NCBI GenBank assembly: GCA_947503035.1
Contig: CANNCD010000004.1
Coordinates: forward strand, 1-64,000
Direction of reading: 5' to 3'
Source: an uncultured Halocynthiibacter sp.
Lineage (GTDB): Bacteria > Pseudomonadota > Alphaproteobacteria > Rhodobacterales > Rhodobacteraceae
DNA length: 64,000 bases
The notes under the pieces are model-generated. The model had not been told where the DNA came from. It saw nothing but the letters and a program-made list of their open reading frames with translations, and searched no databases. Of this stretch, positions 37,850-46,472 are shown piece by piece. Every line of letters begins with the position of its first letter. Within the stretch, counting starts at the first letter, position 1. The position numbers were made by a program, and so were the translations under genes.

Positions 37850-37919
37850 AAAATTGAAAATAAGTGCACTTTCGGGCTTGCGCCCCCAACCCGTGGGCAT
37901 TAGATAGCCCCACATGAGC

Positions 37920-37996
37920 GCACCCGTAGCTCAGCTGGATAGAGTACCTGACTACGAATCAGGGGGTCAGAGGTTCGAATCCTCTCGGGTGCACCA
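37920..37996 (+). tRNA. tRNA-Arg(ACG)
   Basis: A full cloverleaf is present: acceptor GCACCCG/CGGGTGC, D-arm GCTC...GAG, anticodon arm CCTGACTACGAATCAGG with ACG at 37954-37956, and a T-arm AGAGGTTCGAATCCTCT. The 3' CCA is encoded. The A34 would be deaminated to inosine to read CGU, CGC and CGA codons. Confidence 0.97.
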
Positions 37997-38708
37997 TTTT
38001 CCTTCTTATGAAATGAGACATAGTTTTATCTTTTGCGACAGAGCTCTACCTTTGGTCGTTTGTGTTGATGTCTTGCATGATTTTCTGTTCAAAACTGGTT
38101 TTGAGCTAAGCTCTGCTGAGCGCCTGTCTTAAAATACGTAGGGCCTACGGCGAGCACGTGCAGTACAACCGACGACACTGCTCTGTCCAATTGAGTTTTC
38201 GGCGCGATGGGGCAACGTTCTCGAGCGCATTTACCTAGGCGTGGACCCAAATGCCGCTTGCGGGGCTATTCTTGAATTGGGTGAGCCGGACACGTGCCGC
38301 CGGTCTGGAGGTTAGGTTCTCTGACGAGTAGCCCTTCTTCGAGCGAGAGCGGCGTGACCAAGGTCACTGGCATTGCAATTGTGGCCCCAAGCGACTACAA
38401 AGGGGATACAAAGTCGTGGTCTTCTTATGTAGAGGCGCATCGCCTGCCAGAGCGGACCACTATCTTCTATCATGAAAATTCAGCTGTCACGCTCCAATGT
38501 TAGGAGCGGATATTCTGGAATCCTGTCGCCGTGCGAGCGCATGACGGCAGTGTCCTTGGCTTGGGGCGTTCTCTTTGTTGAGAAACGCCAACAGAGAGCG
38601 GTGGATCATGCATGGGACACACGACGTGCTGACATGAAATCAGCCCTGACAAAATGTCTTGTCAGGGCAAAAAGTGAGGCGGCACTTTCCCCGCCAAAGG
38701 ATCAAAAA
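37997..38708 (+). other. Poorly coding stretch after tRNA-Arg
   Basis: About 700 bases with no convincing gene. Open frames here (for example 38294-38503) lack a ribosome-binding site and recognisable content. A perfect 10-bp hairpin (38643-38652 with 38659-38668, loop AATGTC) lies near the end. Position right behind a tRNA gene would suit a decayed insertion, but no integrase fragment or repeated tRNA end was seen. Confidence 0.5.
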
Positions 38709-39062
38709 ATGACGTTTCCAAACTGGATTAAACCCAGCATCTACGGTGCTTTGGGCGGCGCGATTGCGATTTCTATTTTCGGATTCAATTGGGGGGGCTG
38801 GGTCACAACAGGCGGCGCCCAAACCATGGCAAAGGAATTGGCAGAAAAAGAAGTGACCCTCGCGATGGTGCCGATCTGCCTTGGCATTTCAGAGGCTGAC
38901 CCTGAACGCGGTGAGAAATTGGCAGCGCTTCAAGATCTTTCTGGTGCGGGGCGTCGGAACGCCATGATGCAAACAGATTGGGCGATCCGCCCTGGGGCTG
39001 AGTCACCTGACCGTGATCTCGCGACAGCGTGCCTTGCGGCGCTCGAACTGGATGAGGCATAG
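38709..39062 (+). CDS. Single-membrane-pass protein of unknown function
   Basis: The 117-residue product starts MTFPNWIKPSIYGALGGAIA, a short cytoplasmic end followed by one hydrophobic segment (to about residue 30), then a soluble part with one cysteine in MVPICLGISE and acidic stretches. AAAGGA lies seven bases before ATG 38709; the frame continues upstream to 38472 but without support. A small inner-membrane protein is likely; no function is recognised. Confidence 0.75.
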   Translation: MTFPNWIKPSIYGALGGAIAISIFGFNWGGWVTTGGAQTMAKELAEKEVTLAMVPICLGISEADPERGEKLAALQDLSGAGRRNAMMQTDWAIRPGAESPDRDLATACLAALELDEA

Positions 39063-39102
39063 CGCTTAATTCAGCGCCCCAGTCATGGTTGCCGGGTCGA
39101 GG

Positions 39103-39115
39103 TTCACTAAGTGAA
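39103..39115. promoter_or_regulatory. Short perfect palindrome upstream of the DUF1611 gene
   Basis: TTCACTAAGTGAA is a perfect inverted repeat around one base, about 230 bases upstream of ATG 39345. It could be a regulator site for the following operon, but short palindromes occur by chance. The rest of 39063-39344 contains no gene; the open frame from 39111 lacks a ribosome-binding site. Confidence 0.25.
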
Positions 39116-39344
39116 GCCCCGCGAGAATGAGATCGACCAGATTGAAATTAAGGCGTTTGGCGTTGGTAACTGCGCCAGCGCCCCAGACGTGCGTGGATAT
39201 CTCGACAGCTGCACAGGTCGATGGACGTGCAGCCCGACGGGTCAGAAACGCAACGATTTATGCCGTGTTGTAATCAGGGCGACGCTCAAAAAAGCGCCCA
39301 ATCACACACCGCTTGGCGATTGTCTCGCCATCAAAAAGGAACAT

Positions 39345-40532
39345 ATGATGAAGCTCGAAATACAGTCGAAAAACGCTGTTTACCGCCCCGTTCGGAGAGC
39401 CCAAGCGCCGTCTCCAATCGGAGAAAAACAATCAACTGGGCCATCGCAGATCACGACAGCGGTTGTCTATTGCGAAGGCAACTTTGCTAAAATCGATGGT
39501 AAGACGGCCAACGGGCTTGTGCGTCATTCCGAGGCCTACAAGATCGTCTCGGTGATCGACAGCACCCATAGTGGCGAAAACAGTGGGCAGGTTTTGGATG
39601 ACGAGACCAACATCATTCCCATCTTCAAAGACCTTGATGCCGCTGTTGCGCACGAAACCTGCGTGCCTGATACGTTTATCTATGGGATGGCCCCGTCCAC
39701 TGGGCGGCTTTCGATGGCGGATCGCGGCGTCGTTCTGGATGCGATTGGGCGCGGCATGAACATTGTCAGTGGTCTGCATGAATATCTAAGTGACGACGTT
39801 GAGATTGCTCGGGCCGCCGCGACACACCACGTGACCATCCGCGACATTCGCAAACCCAAGTTGAGCAAAGACATGCGTTTGTTCGATGGCAGCGTCGCAA
39901 ATGTCCCCGCTTTGCGGATTGCCGTTCTGGGAACGGATTGCGCCATTGGCAAACGGACCACGGCGACGGTTCTGGCCCGAGCGTTGAACGCAAAAGGCAT
40001 CAAAACGGTACTTGTGGGAACGGGGCAAACGGGTCTGATGCAGGGGGCAAAATATGGTGTGGCCATGGATGCTGTTCCGCCGCAATTTTGTTGTGGCGAA
40101 CTTGAGGGGGCGATTGTTTCCGCGTCTGAGACCGAACAGCCCGATGTCATTTTGATCGAAGGTCAAGGTGCGCTCAGCCATCCGGCGTTTTGCACTTCGG
40201 CCTTTATTTTGCGGGGCAGCCAGCCGGATGCGGTGATTTTGCAGCATGCGCCCAAACGCATCCATCGTTGTGATTTTCCCGACATGCCCGTCCCCACCGC
40301 AGCAAGCGAAATCGCCCTGATAGAGGCCTTCTCTGACACCAAGGTCATTGGCGTCACGCTCAACCACGAAGCGATGTCCGAAATCGAAATCACACAGACG
40401 ATTGCAAGCCAAGGCGCGGTACTTGGCCTGCCGGTGACAGACGCCCTGAGTAGACCCGTCGCGCATCTAGTGGCGATGGTTATGGGGGCCTATCCGGATC
40501 TGCAGTCAGGGTTACCCATGGCCGCAAAGTGA
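39345..40532 (+). CDS. DUF1611 protein, candidate D-amino acid N-acyltransferase (DgcN-like)
   Basis: The 395-residue protein belongs to the DUF1611 family: an N-terminal domain (VVYCEGNFAKIDGKTANGLV, YGMAPSTGRLS) and a C-terminal P-loop-like domain with LGTDCAIGKRTTATVLARAL, then LIEGQGALSHPAF. A member of this family, DgcN, has been described as a D-glutamate N-acetyltransferase in marine bacteria (recalled knowledge; substrate here is inference). ATG 39345 follows AAAAAGGAAC. The stop overlaps the next gene's GTG start (GTGA), so it is coupled to a PLP racemase rather than to the enolase-type DgcA. Confidence 0.8.
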   Translation: MMKLEIQSKNAVYRPVRRAQAPSPIGEKQSTGPSQITTAVVYCEGNFAKIDGKTANGLVRHSEAYKIVSVIDSTHSGENSGQVLDDETNIIPIFKDLDAAVAHETCVPDTFIYGMAPSTGRLSMADRGVVLDAIGRGMNIVSGLHEYLSDDVEIARAAATHHVTIRDIRKPKLSKDMRLFDGSVANVPALRIAVLGTDCAIGKRTTATVLARALNAKGIKTVLVGTGQTGLMQGAKYGVAMDAVPPQFCCGELEGAIVSASETEQPDVILIEGQGALSHPAFCTSAFILRGSQPDAVILQHAPKRIHRCDFPDMPVPTAASEIALIEAFSDTKVIGVTLNHEAMSEIEITQTIASQGAVLGLPVTDALSRPVAHLVAMVMGAYPDLQSGLPMAAK

Positions 40533-41650
40533 GGGGCCTCCGCCTCGAGATTGACCTTTATAAGATACGACACAACACGCAGTTGATTGTCGATCAGTTG
40601 ACCGCAAGCGGTATCCGCGTCACTGCCGTGACCAAAGCCGCTTGCGGTCATCCGGCCATCGGGCGTGCGATGCTTGATGGTGGTGCCGTCGGCCTTGCGG
40701 AATCGCGGGTCCGCAATGTGAAACGGCTGCGCAACGCGGGGCTGACCTGTCCGATCACCTTGATCCGGACTCCCATGCTTAGTCAGGTTGATGACGTCGT
40801 TAAGCATTGCCAAGCAAGCTACAATACTGAGCCGGAGGTGATCGCAGCCTTGGCCGCTTCGGCGCGGCGGCAAAATACGGTTCACGGCGTTCATCTGATG
40901 ATCGAAATGGGCGACCAACGTGAGGGCATCATGCCCCATGATCTTGGCGAAATTGCACAGCAGGTGGTCGATATGCCCGGAGTGACGCTTATGGGGATTG
41001 GGGCCAACTTTGCCTGTTTGAACGGCGTTGCGCCCACGTTCGCCAAGATGCGTGCACTCTCTGATCTTGCCAATGATGTCGAGGTGCGACTTGGCAGAAC
41101 GCTCGTGACGGTGTCAGGCGGCAATTCTGCCAACCTGCGTCGGGTGATCGGGGATTATGCCACGGGGCGGGTCAATGATCTTCGCATTGGCGAGGCGATC
41201 CTGCTTGGGGTTGATCCGATCACGGGGGACGGATTGTCCGGCATGTTCCAAGATGCGTTTACTCTTGTTGCTGAAGTTATCGAAACCCGTGCCAACCCGA
41301 TGCCCCTGTCGACGGGGGGGGCCGATCACAGCATGGCAAGATTTCTACCGGTGCGCGCAACCCCAGATCCGGCGCGGCTCATTCTTGCCGTTGGCCATCA
41401 GGACACAGAGCCCGCTGGGCTTGCGATGCCGGTTGGCGCGACCTTCATCGGTGCAACAAGCGATCATCTTATTGTTGGTGTACGGAACAGAACCCAAGTT
41501 GTGGGATCGGAAATGCGGTTTCAGATGAATTATGGCGCGTTGATGCGGGCCATGGCTGCGCCGGACATTCAGACGAACTTTCACACCGAGGGTCCCGCGC
41601 CACACCGGCGTACACCCCATGATCCACACCTGACCGTGGCCCTAGCCTAA
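40529..41650 (+). CDS. Alanine/ornithine-racemase-family PLP enzyme
   Basis: The 373-residue protein is a fold-type III PLP enzyme: the Schiff-base lysine is in RVTAVTKAACGHP near residue 33, and MGIGANFACLNGV, VTVSGGNSANL and NDLRIGEAILLG match the ornithine/alanine racemase family rather than classical Alr. It starts with a GTG overlapping the DUF1611 stop, so the two are made together. A joint role in converting or salvaging a D- or L-amino acid is likely; the substrate cannot be read from the sequence. Confidence 0.85.
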   Translation: MRGLRLEIDLYKIRHNTQLIVDQLTASGIRVTAVTKAACGHPAIGRAMLDGGAVGLAESRVRNVKRLRNAGLTCPITLIRTPMLSQVDDVVKHCQASYNTEPEVIAALAASARRQNTVHGVHLMIEMGDQREGIMPHDLGEIAQQVVDMPGVTLMGIGANFACLNGVAPTFAKMRALSDLANDVEVRLGRTLVTVSGGNSANLRRVIGDYATGRVNDLRIGEAILLGVDPITGDGLSGMFQDAFTLVAEVIETRANPMPLSTGGADHSMARFLPVRATPDPARLILAVGHQDTEPAGLAMPVGATFIGATSDHLIVGVRNRTQVVGSEMRFQMNYGALMRAMAAPDIQTNFHTEGPAPHRRTPHDPHLTVALA

Positions 41651-41696
41651 GCACAACAGCCCCCACGGCCAACATGAAATCAAAGAGGAAAATAAA

Positions 41697-41894
41697 TTGG
41701 AAAAACTGACCAAGACGAGAACGCGCTATGGGCAAAGCCCCAATTCGGAAACCCCGATGGACAAGACAAGCCGCGTGGTTCGTAGGATGGTCGCAGACGA
41801 GGCCGAGGAGCGACAAGCCAAGAACGACCGCCTGCGCATGGCACGCATCGAACGCGAAGCCAGCGCGCGCACAAAGCAAAGGAATACCCAATGA
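41697..41894 (+). CDS. Small basic protein of unknown function
   Basis: The 65-residue product is highly charged and probably helical (SRVVRRMVADEAEERQAKND, then RIEREASARTKQR). The likely start is TTG 41697, six bases after AAAGAGGAA; an in-frame ATG (MDKTSR) at 41757 is an alternative. It overlaps the next gene by four bases, supporting both as real. No family recognised. Confidence 0.5.
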   Translation: MEKLTKTRTRYGQSPNSETPMDKTSRVVRRMVADEAEERQAKNDRLRMARIEREASARTKQRNTQ

Positions 41895-42172
41895 CGCCCG
41901 AAGAAGACACTTCAGCCAAAGTTCACTTTATCTGCCAGACCTATGTTGCGCAAAAAACGGGGCGCGATGGTCAAGCGGGCCTGAAGATTGGCAAGCAATT
42001 CCAATATTCAAGCGCAGCCGAAGCCGAAAACCGCGCCGAACGCGAAGCCCAATCCGACGATTGCGCCGGAGCGGACGCCTATATGATCAGCGAAGACCCA
42101 AACAGTGGCGAAGTCGGAGCGCCGCGCTTTCTTGTCCGGCTTGGCGATGTTCCCGAATTTGATGATTTCTAG
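41891..42172 (+). CDS. Small acidic protein of unknown function
   Basis: The 93-residue product has a CQTYVAQKTGRDGQAGLKIG beginning, an Ala/Glu-rich middle (EAENRAEREAQ) with one cysteine, and an acidic end (GDVPEFDDF). It is coupled to the 65-residue gene upstream by ATGA. The repeated structure suggests a soluble protein; no function can be named. It converges on the MarR gene. Confidence 0.6.
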   Translation: MTPEEDTSAKVHFICQTYVAQKTGRDGQAGLKIGKQFQYSSAAEAENRAEREAQSDDCAGADAYMISEDPNSGEVGAPRFLVRLGDVPEFDDF

Positions 42173-42238
42173 GGGCACCAAATTGGCGTCGCGGCAATTA
42201 TAACGTGCCGCCAACCTACAGTAGCCGCTGCGCGCCGC

Positions 42239-42691
42239 TTACTGGTCCTTAAGCCGTCTGTGCAATTGAGACAGGGTCGAATTTAATGCCTGAATATCGG
42301 TTTCAGACAGTTCATCAAAAGTAGTATCGAAAATCGCCTGTGCTTCGGCGAAGGCTTGTTTGCGAAGTTTCTCACCTTTGTCCGTCAGGCAAACCTCTGT
42401 CACGCGGCCGTCTTGTGGGCGAACCCGCGTCGAAACCAAACCGTCATTCATCATACGTTGAACGACTTTTGTTGTTGTATTGAGCTTCTGAGCGGAAAAT
42501 TCAGCGATTTCAGACACAGACAGGTATTGGTCTTCATACAAGCTCATCATCGCGCGCCAGCGCGGAATATCAATGCCGTAAGCCTTTATTCGACGTTCAA
42601 GCGCATTGGTGTAAGCCGCATTGATTTGGCTAATCCAAAAAAAGGGCCAGTTTTGCTTGAATTCGATAGGGCTATCGCTTTTTTCATTCAC
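42239..42691 (-). CDS. iacR: MarR-family regulator, candidate IacR
   Basis: The 150-residue protein has the MarR winged helix: recognition region SEIAEFSAQKLNTTTKVVQR and wing RPQDGRVTEVCLTDKGEKL. MarR regulators (IacR) control indole-3-acetate loci in Acinetobacter, Pseudomonas and relatives, usually as repressors released by the auxin. GTG 42691 is preferred because GGAG lies upstream; the frame is open to another GTG at 42724. It has its own promoter and sits at the far end of the iac/TRAP block. Confidence 0.75.
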   Translation of the reverse strand: MNEKSDSPIEFKQNWPFFWISQINAAYTNALERRIKAYGIDIPRWRAMMSLYEDQYLSVSEIAEFSAQKLNTTTKVVQRMMNDGLVSTRVRPQDGRVTEVCLTDKGEKLRKQAFAEAQAIFDTTFDELSETDIQALNSTLSQLHRRLKDQ

Positions 42692-42754
42692 TGCGACGGT
42701 CTCCAAGCAAAATAATTGCCTCACATTACGGATTTTATCAGAAAATCGAATGCG

Positions 42755-42783
42755 AAATTACCGCAGCTAAAAATTGTTGTCAA
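42755..42783 (-). promoter_or_regulatory. Promoter of the MarR gene with iac-type -10 element
   Basis: Reading the reverse strand, TTGACA (42783-42778), 17 bases, then TAATTT (42760-42755), preceded by CTGCGG. The TGCGGTAAT overlap is shared with the iacH promoter at 54486-54513. A GATTTT/AAAATC inverted repeat (42731-42747) lies at the expected start of transcription and could be an operator. Confidence 0.65.
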
Positions 42784-42846
42784 TCAACGCGATGTGCTGA
42801 TCTGAGGATGGTCCAGAATATTCCGGACCATCTTCGTCGTGCTGAA

Positions 42847-43599
42847 CTAGGCGAACTCGGGACGATCACGTTTCATTTTGCGCACCATGGCATCAAACAT
42901 GAGGGTCGCGAAACCAGCGTTGTCTTTCAGGCGCTGGGCATCATCGGCGCACTTTTTCTTGATTTCATCTGGCAACGCGTTGTCCGGCCCTGGAATGCCG
43001 CCCGCAGCACATTGAATTTCGGCGGCACGCTGCACGGTCCACAGCAAAAAGAACGTGAGCGGAATGTCGGCTTCGCAGACGGCAATTCCGTGATTTCGCA
43101 GAACCAATACGTGTTTGTCTTGCAACGACGCCAGCATCCGAGCCCGTTCTTCGTCATAGATCGTGATGCCCTCGAAGGTATGATAGGCGACACGTCCATA
43201 AAGCTGCGCCCCGTAGAAGCTATCGTGGTTGATGCCAAAACCCTTCATGGTCATCGCGGAAATGGGTGTCGTATGGGTGTGTGCAATGCATCCAACATCG
43301 GGACGGTGTTCGTGGATCACACCATGAAGAGCAAAGCCCGCCGGGTTCGGCTTGTACGGGCTTTCGCGCAAAAGTTTGCCATCGACGCCAACAACCAAAA
43401 GGTTCTCGGGCGTTACCTCATCATAGTGGAGCCCCATGGGGTTCACGAGATAGGCGTGCTCTTCGCCGGGAAGGCGGACCGAGATGTGGTTGAAGATCAA
43501 CTCGGTCCATCCGAGATAGCTTACGAGATGATAAAAGTCCGAAAGTTGGGTGCGAAGCTCTGCTTCTGTCATGTCTGTCTCGGCGGCGGTTTGTGCCAT
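42847..43599 (-). CDS. Class II aldolase/adducin-family protein
   Basis: The 250-residue protein has the zinc-site signatures of class II aldolases: CIAHTHTTPISAM (H-x-H) and VLRNHGIAVCE. These enzymes cleave or decarboxylate hydroxy-acids and sugar phosphates, or act as dehydratases. It is the last gene of the TRAP transcript within the auxin locus, 13 bases after the ketopantoate-reductase-like gene, and may handle the non-aromatic remnant of the substrate; this is inference. Confidence 0.85.
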   Translation of the reverse strand: MAQTAAETDMTEAELRTQLSDFYHLVSYLGWTELIFNHISVRLPGEEHAYLVNPMGLHYDEVTPENLLVVGVDGKLLRESPYKPNPAGFALHGVIHEHRPDVGCIAHTHTTPISAMTMKGFGINHDSFYGAQLYGRVAYHTFEGITIYDEERARMLASLQDKHVLVLRNHGIAVCEADIPLTFFLLWTVQRAAEIQCAAGGIPGPDNALPDEIKKKCADDAQRLKDNAGFATLMFDAMVRKMKRDRPEFA

Positions 43600-43612
43600 G
43601 ATGAGGTCCTTT

Positions 43613-44632
43613 CTATGCGGACAAAGTGTGGTGCGAGTGATTTAGAAAATCGGCGACTTTTGAATTCGGCGCAGGAAGGGTTTCTGCAGTGAGGAGCTGT
43701 GAGAAAAGTGAACCCATGGCAGGCATGCCCAAACCTTTGGATTGTGCAAGTTCGAACGGCGCGTGACAAATCGCATCAAGCTCGAGTGGCTTTCCTGCAA
43801 GCGCGTCTTGCAGCATTGATGTCGGGAACGGACCCGCATCATTTAGCAAGTCCACAAGCCATTCGTTGGGCGGCAGATCAAAGCCTTCGCTGGCGGCCCA
43901 TGTTCGGAACTCATCTGCAAGATCGGTGGCCCTTTTACACAGGTCAGGTGTGCTTCCGATTTCATCCAGCATCGCACCGGTCAAAGCCGAAAGTGGATTG
44001 GTGGCAAAATTGGCCAAGAGTTTGACGAGAACTTTTTGACGAATATTTGGATCTATATCGGTGTTAATCCCGCTGTTATCCAAATACGAGAGAAGGTCGG
44101 CGATCTTTGTTGCATCACCGCCGTCACATACCGCGCCAAGGCTCAGGGTTGGGGTGTTGCTCGATTTCGCCACACCTGTTTCGTCCGTCTGAACCGTCAT
44201 CAAGAGCACCGCACCAAGCACCTGTTGGGGGACCAATAGACGCGCGAGATCACCGTTTGGGTCCTGTCGGGGGACGTCTCCTATGGCGGCGTCGGTTGCA
44301 TAAAACCAAAACGGCAAGCCGTTCACCATTGGAATGACAAGGGTGGTTTGTGTGATCGCGGCGCTGTTCGTATGTATTGCCGACGCGAGGCTCTGGGATT
44401 TGACGCAGACGAACACTGCATCCATTGGCTCGGTCAGGTGGGGGGCGACGTTCGGGCGCGCAGATATCTTATGGCCACGATCATCCAGATGGATACCGTC
44501 GTTTTTGATCTGTTCCAAGCGCGCACCACGCGCTGTGATCCAGACCTCAGCGTCAGACTGTGACAGGAGGGCGGCCATAGCGGTACCAATGTTTCCCGCC
44601 CCAACGACTCCGATTTTGTAAGGTTTTGACAT
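43613..44632 (-). CDS. 2-Dehydropantoate 2-reductase (ApbA/PanE) family protein
   Basis: The 339-residue protein has a Rossmann NADP site KIGVVGAGNIGTAMAALL, the VFVCVKSQS loop, and the C-terminal catalytic pattern KLLANFATNPLSALTGA with Lys and Asn at the family positions. Many such proteins reduce other 2-oxo acids, so a role in auxin-derived metabolite reduction is more likely than pantothenate synthesis here. It follows dctM by 17 bases. Confidence 0.85.
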   Translation of the reverse strand: MSKPYKIGVVGAGNIGTAMAALLSQSDAEVWITARGARLEQIKNDGIHLDDRGHKISARPNVAPHLTEPMDAVFVCVKSQSLASAIHTNSAAITQTTLVIPMVNGLPFWFYATDAAIGDVPRQDPNGDLARLLVPQQVLGAVLLMTVQTDETGVAKSSNTPTLSLGAVCDGGDATKIADLLSYLDNSGINTDIDPNIRQKVLVKLLANFATNPLSALTGAMLDEIGSTPDLCKRATDLADEFRTWAASEGFDLPPNEWLVDLLNDAGPFPTSMLQDALAGKPLELDAICHAPFELAQSKGLGMPAMGSLFSQLLTAETLPAPNSKVADFLNHSHHTLSA

Positions 44633-44649
44633 TTTAGGTTCTTAACTTT

Positions 44650-45930
44650 CTAGGTAAGGAAAAGCACGATGGCAGGGAAGGCCGTCAAAAGGGCGATCCG
44701 CAGAACATCCATGAAAACAAAGGGAACAAGGCCCTTAAAGATGGTGCCAAGGCGTACGTCTCGCACCACAGATCGCAGCACAAAGGCGTTCATTCCAACC
44801 GGAGGCGTGATATAGGAAATCTCGGTCACCATGACGACAAAGATGCCGAACCAAATCAGATCAATCCCTAGGTTCGCGGCGATTGGATAAAAGACAGGGA
44901 CGGTCAGCATGATCATCGACAGGCTTTCCAAGACGCATCCCAAAAGAAGATAGATACATAGCACGACAAGGATGAAACCCATCGGGCCATCGGTAATATG
45001 CATGATAAAGTTCTGGATATCGACCGTCATGCCCGACATGTTCACATAGTTGGTAAACGTCAAAGCGCCAAAGAGGATAAAGAACATCATCGCTGTGGTC
45101 TTCATCGTGTCAAACAGCACCGAAAGGGTAGAGTTGATCGTAAACTGTCCCTTGAGTACCACCAGAAGCAACGCGCCACCTGCACCCATGCCGGCACTTT
45201 CGGTTGGGGTAAAAATGCCCAGATAGATGCCGCCCATGACAAAGACAAACAGGACCAGTGCGCCCGAGGTCCCCTTGAGGGCGCGTATGCGGTCGCGCAG
45301 CGCAAGTTTGGGTTCGGTTGGTAGATCGATCTTCTGAAGTTTGAGGGAAAGGCGCACAGCAAGCGAATACCCGATGATGCCAATAATCCCCGGAACAAGA
45401 CCCGCCAAAAAGAGACGTCCAATGTCTTGTTGGGTTAAAATACCGTAGAATACCAAAATGACCGACGGCGGGATCAGAATACCCAGCGTGCCGCCAGCGG
45501 CGATGGACGCGGTAGAAAGTTGATCGGGGTAGCCAAATTTACGCATCGAGGGCAGGGCGATTTTTGTCATCGTCGCGGCCGTGGCCAGGGACGAGCCACA
45601 AACCGACGAGAATGCACCACACGCGACAACGGTGGCCGTCGCCAAGCCCCCTTTGCGATGTCTCAGCCACGCGTATGCTGAGTCATAGAGTTCGGCCGCG
45701 ATCCCAGACTGCACCACAAAATTTCCCATCATCAAGAAGAGGGGTAACACAGAGAGAGAGTAATCGCGCCCATTGTCGAAAAACACCGACCCAAGAAGAG
45801 CCAAAGAAGGCGACCACCCAATAATTGAGACAACGCCGATCAAACCAACGCCAGTGAGTGCAAATGCAATCGGTACACCTGTAAAGAGGAGAGCGGCAAG
45901 AAGAGCCATCCCGACGGGCCAATGTTCCAT
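44650..45930 (-). CDS. dctM: TRAP transporter large permease DctM (auxin-locus copy)
   Basis: The 426-residue membrane protein has about 12 hydrophobic segments and the DctM-type core (GIPFAF-like TGVPIAFALTGVGLIG, SSVCGSSLATAATMTKIALP, GGTLGILIPPSVILVFYG). ATG 45930 after AAAGGAC is chosen; the open frame reaches 46113 but that part lies in dctQ. With DctQ and DctP it forms a sodium-driven solute importer; the position in the iac locus points to indole-3-acetate or a related acid as substrate. Confidence 0.93.
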   Translation of the reverse strand: MEHWPVGMALLAALLFTGVPIAFALTGVGLIGVVSIIGWSPSLALLGSVFFDNGRDYSLSVLPLFLMMGNFVVQSGIAAELYDSAYAWLRHRKGGLATATVVACGAFSSVCGSSLATAATMTKIALPSMRKFGYPDQLSTASIAAGGTLGILIPPSVILVFYGILTQQDIGRLFLAGLVPGIIGIIGYSLAVRLSLKLQKIDLPTEPKLALRDRIRALKGTSGALVLFVFVMGGIYLGIFTPTESAGMGAGGALLLVVLKGQFTINSTLSVLFDTMKTTAMMFFILFGALTFTNYVNMSGMTVDIQNFIMHITDGPMGFILVVLCIYLLLGCVLESLSMIMLTVPVFYPIAANLGIDLIWFGIFVVMVTEISYITPPVGMNAFVLRSVVRDVRLGTIFKGLVPFVFMDVLRIALLTAFPAIVLFLT

Positions 45931-45941
45931 AGTAATGTCCT

Positions 45942-46472
45942 TTATGCCTTCTTTGAGCTGAGCAAGCGTTTGAGCGGAAGAGCGGCCGTGATAACGGCGC
46001 CCACAAGGGCGCAGGTGGCACAAAAATACCCAAGAGGCGCGATCGGGATGTGGAGATTTGTCGTTTGGCCGCCATAGCCACCGATCTGATCCGCATAGAC
46101 CCAAATCCGCCAAGCGACGATTATAAGAATGCCACCGCTGAACAGACCGATTATGCCCTGTCGAAGGGGTTGAACCGCATCGGGGAATTTGTCCGTAAGC
46201 AAGTCAACGGTGACATGGTCTTCGGCCAATGAAACGGCCCCAAGTCCAAGAAAGATCACCGCACATAGCAATAGTTCGGTCAATTCGGTCGCCCCAACGA
46301 TCGGTGCATTAAAGACATATCGTCCAATGACATCGCACACGGTAAGACCCATCATGCAGACCAACAAAAGTCCGCCGAGCCCCCCAAGAAAAACGCCGGT
46401 CCGCGTTAATTGATGCTCAGAAGAGGCGACCTCGTGCCTCTCCTGAATATCTGTTTTTGGGTCGCTGCTCAT
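45942..46472 (-). CDS. dctQ: TRAP transporter small permease DctQ (auxin-locus copy)
   Basis: The 176-residue protein has four hydrophobic segments and the DctQ pattern (LLVCMMGLTVCDVIGRYVFN, VGATELTELLLCAVIFLGLG, AEDHVTVD). Its start overlaps the dctP stop by one base (TAATG). It links DctP to DctM. Confidence 0.92.
   Translation of the reverse strand: MSSDPKTDIQERHEVASSEHQLTRTGVFLGGLGGLLLVCMMGLTVCDVIGRYVFNAPIVGATELTELLLCAVIFLGLGAVSLAEDHVTVDLLTDKFPDAVQPLRQGIIGLFSGGILIIVAWRIWVYADQIGGYGGQTTNLHIPIAPLGYFCATCALVGAVITAALPLKRLLSSKKA

Noticed and set aside
38294-38503. 69-codon forward frame after tRNA-Arg
   Set aside because: No ribosome-binding site, mixed composition and no recognisable motif; treated as part of the non-coding stretch.
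38472-38708. 79-codon N-terminal extension of the one-membrane-pass protein
   Set aside because: The extension crosses a perfect hairpin and is unlike a leader; AAAGGA before ATG 38709 fixes a better start.
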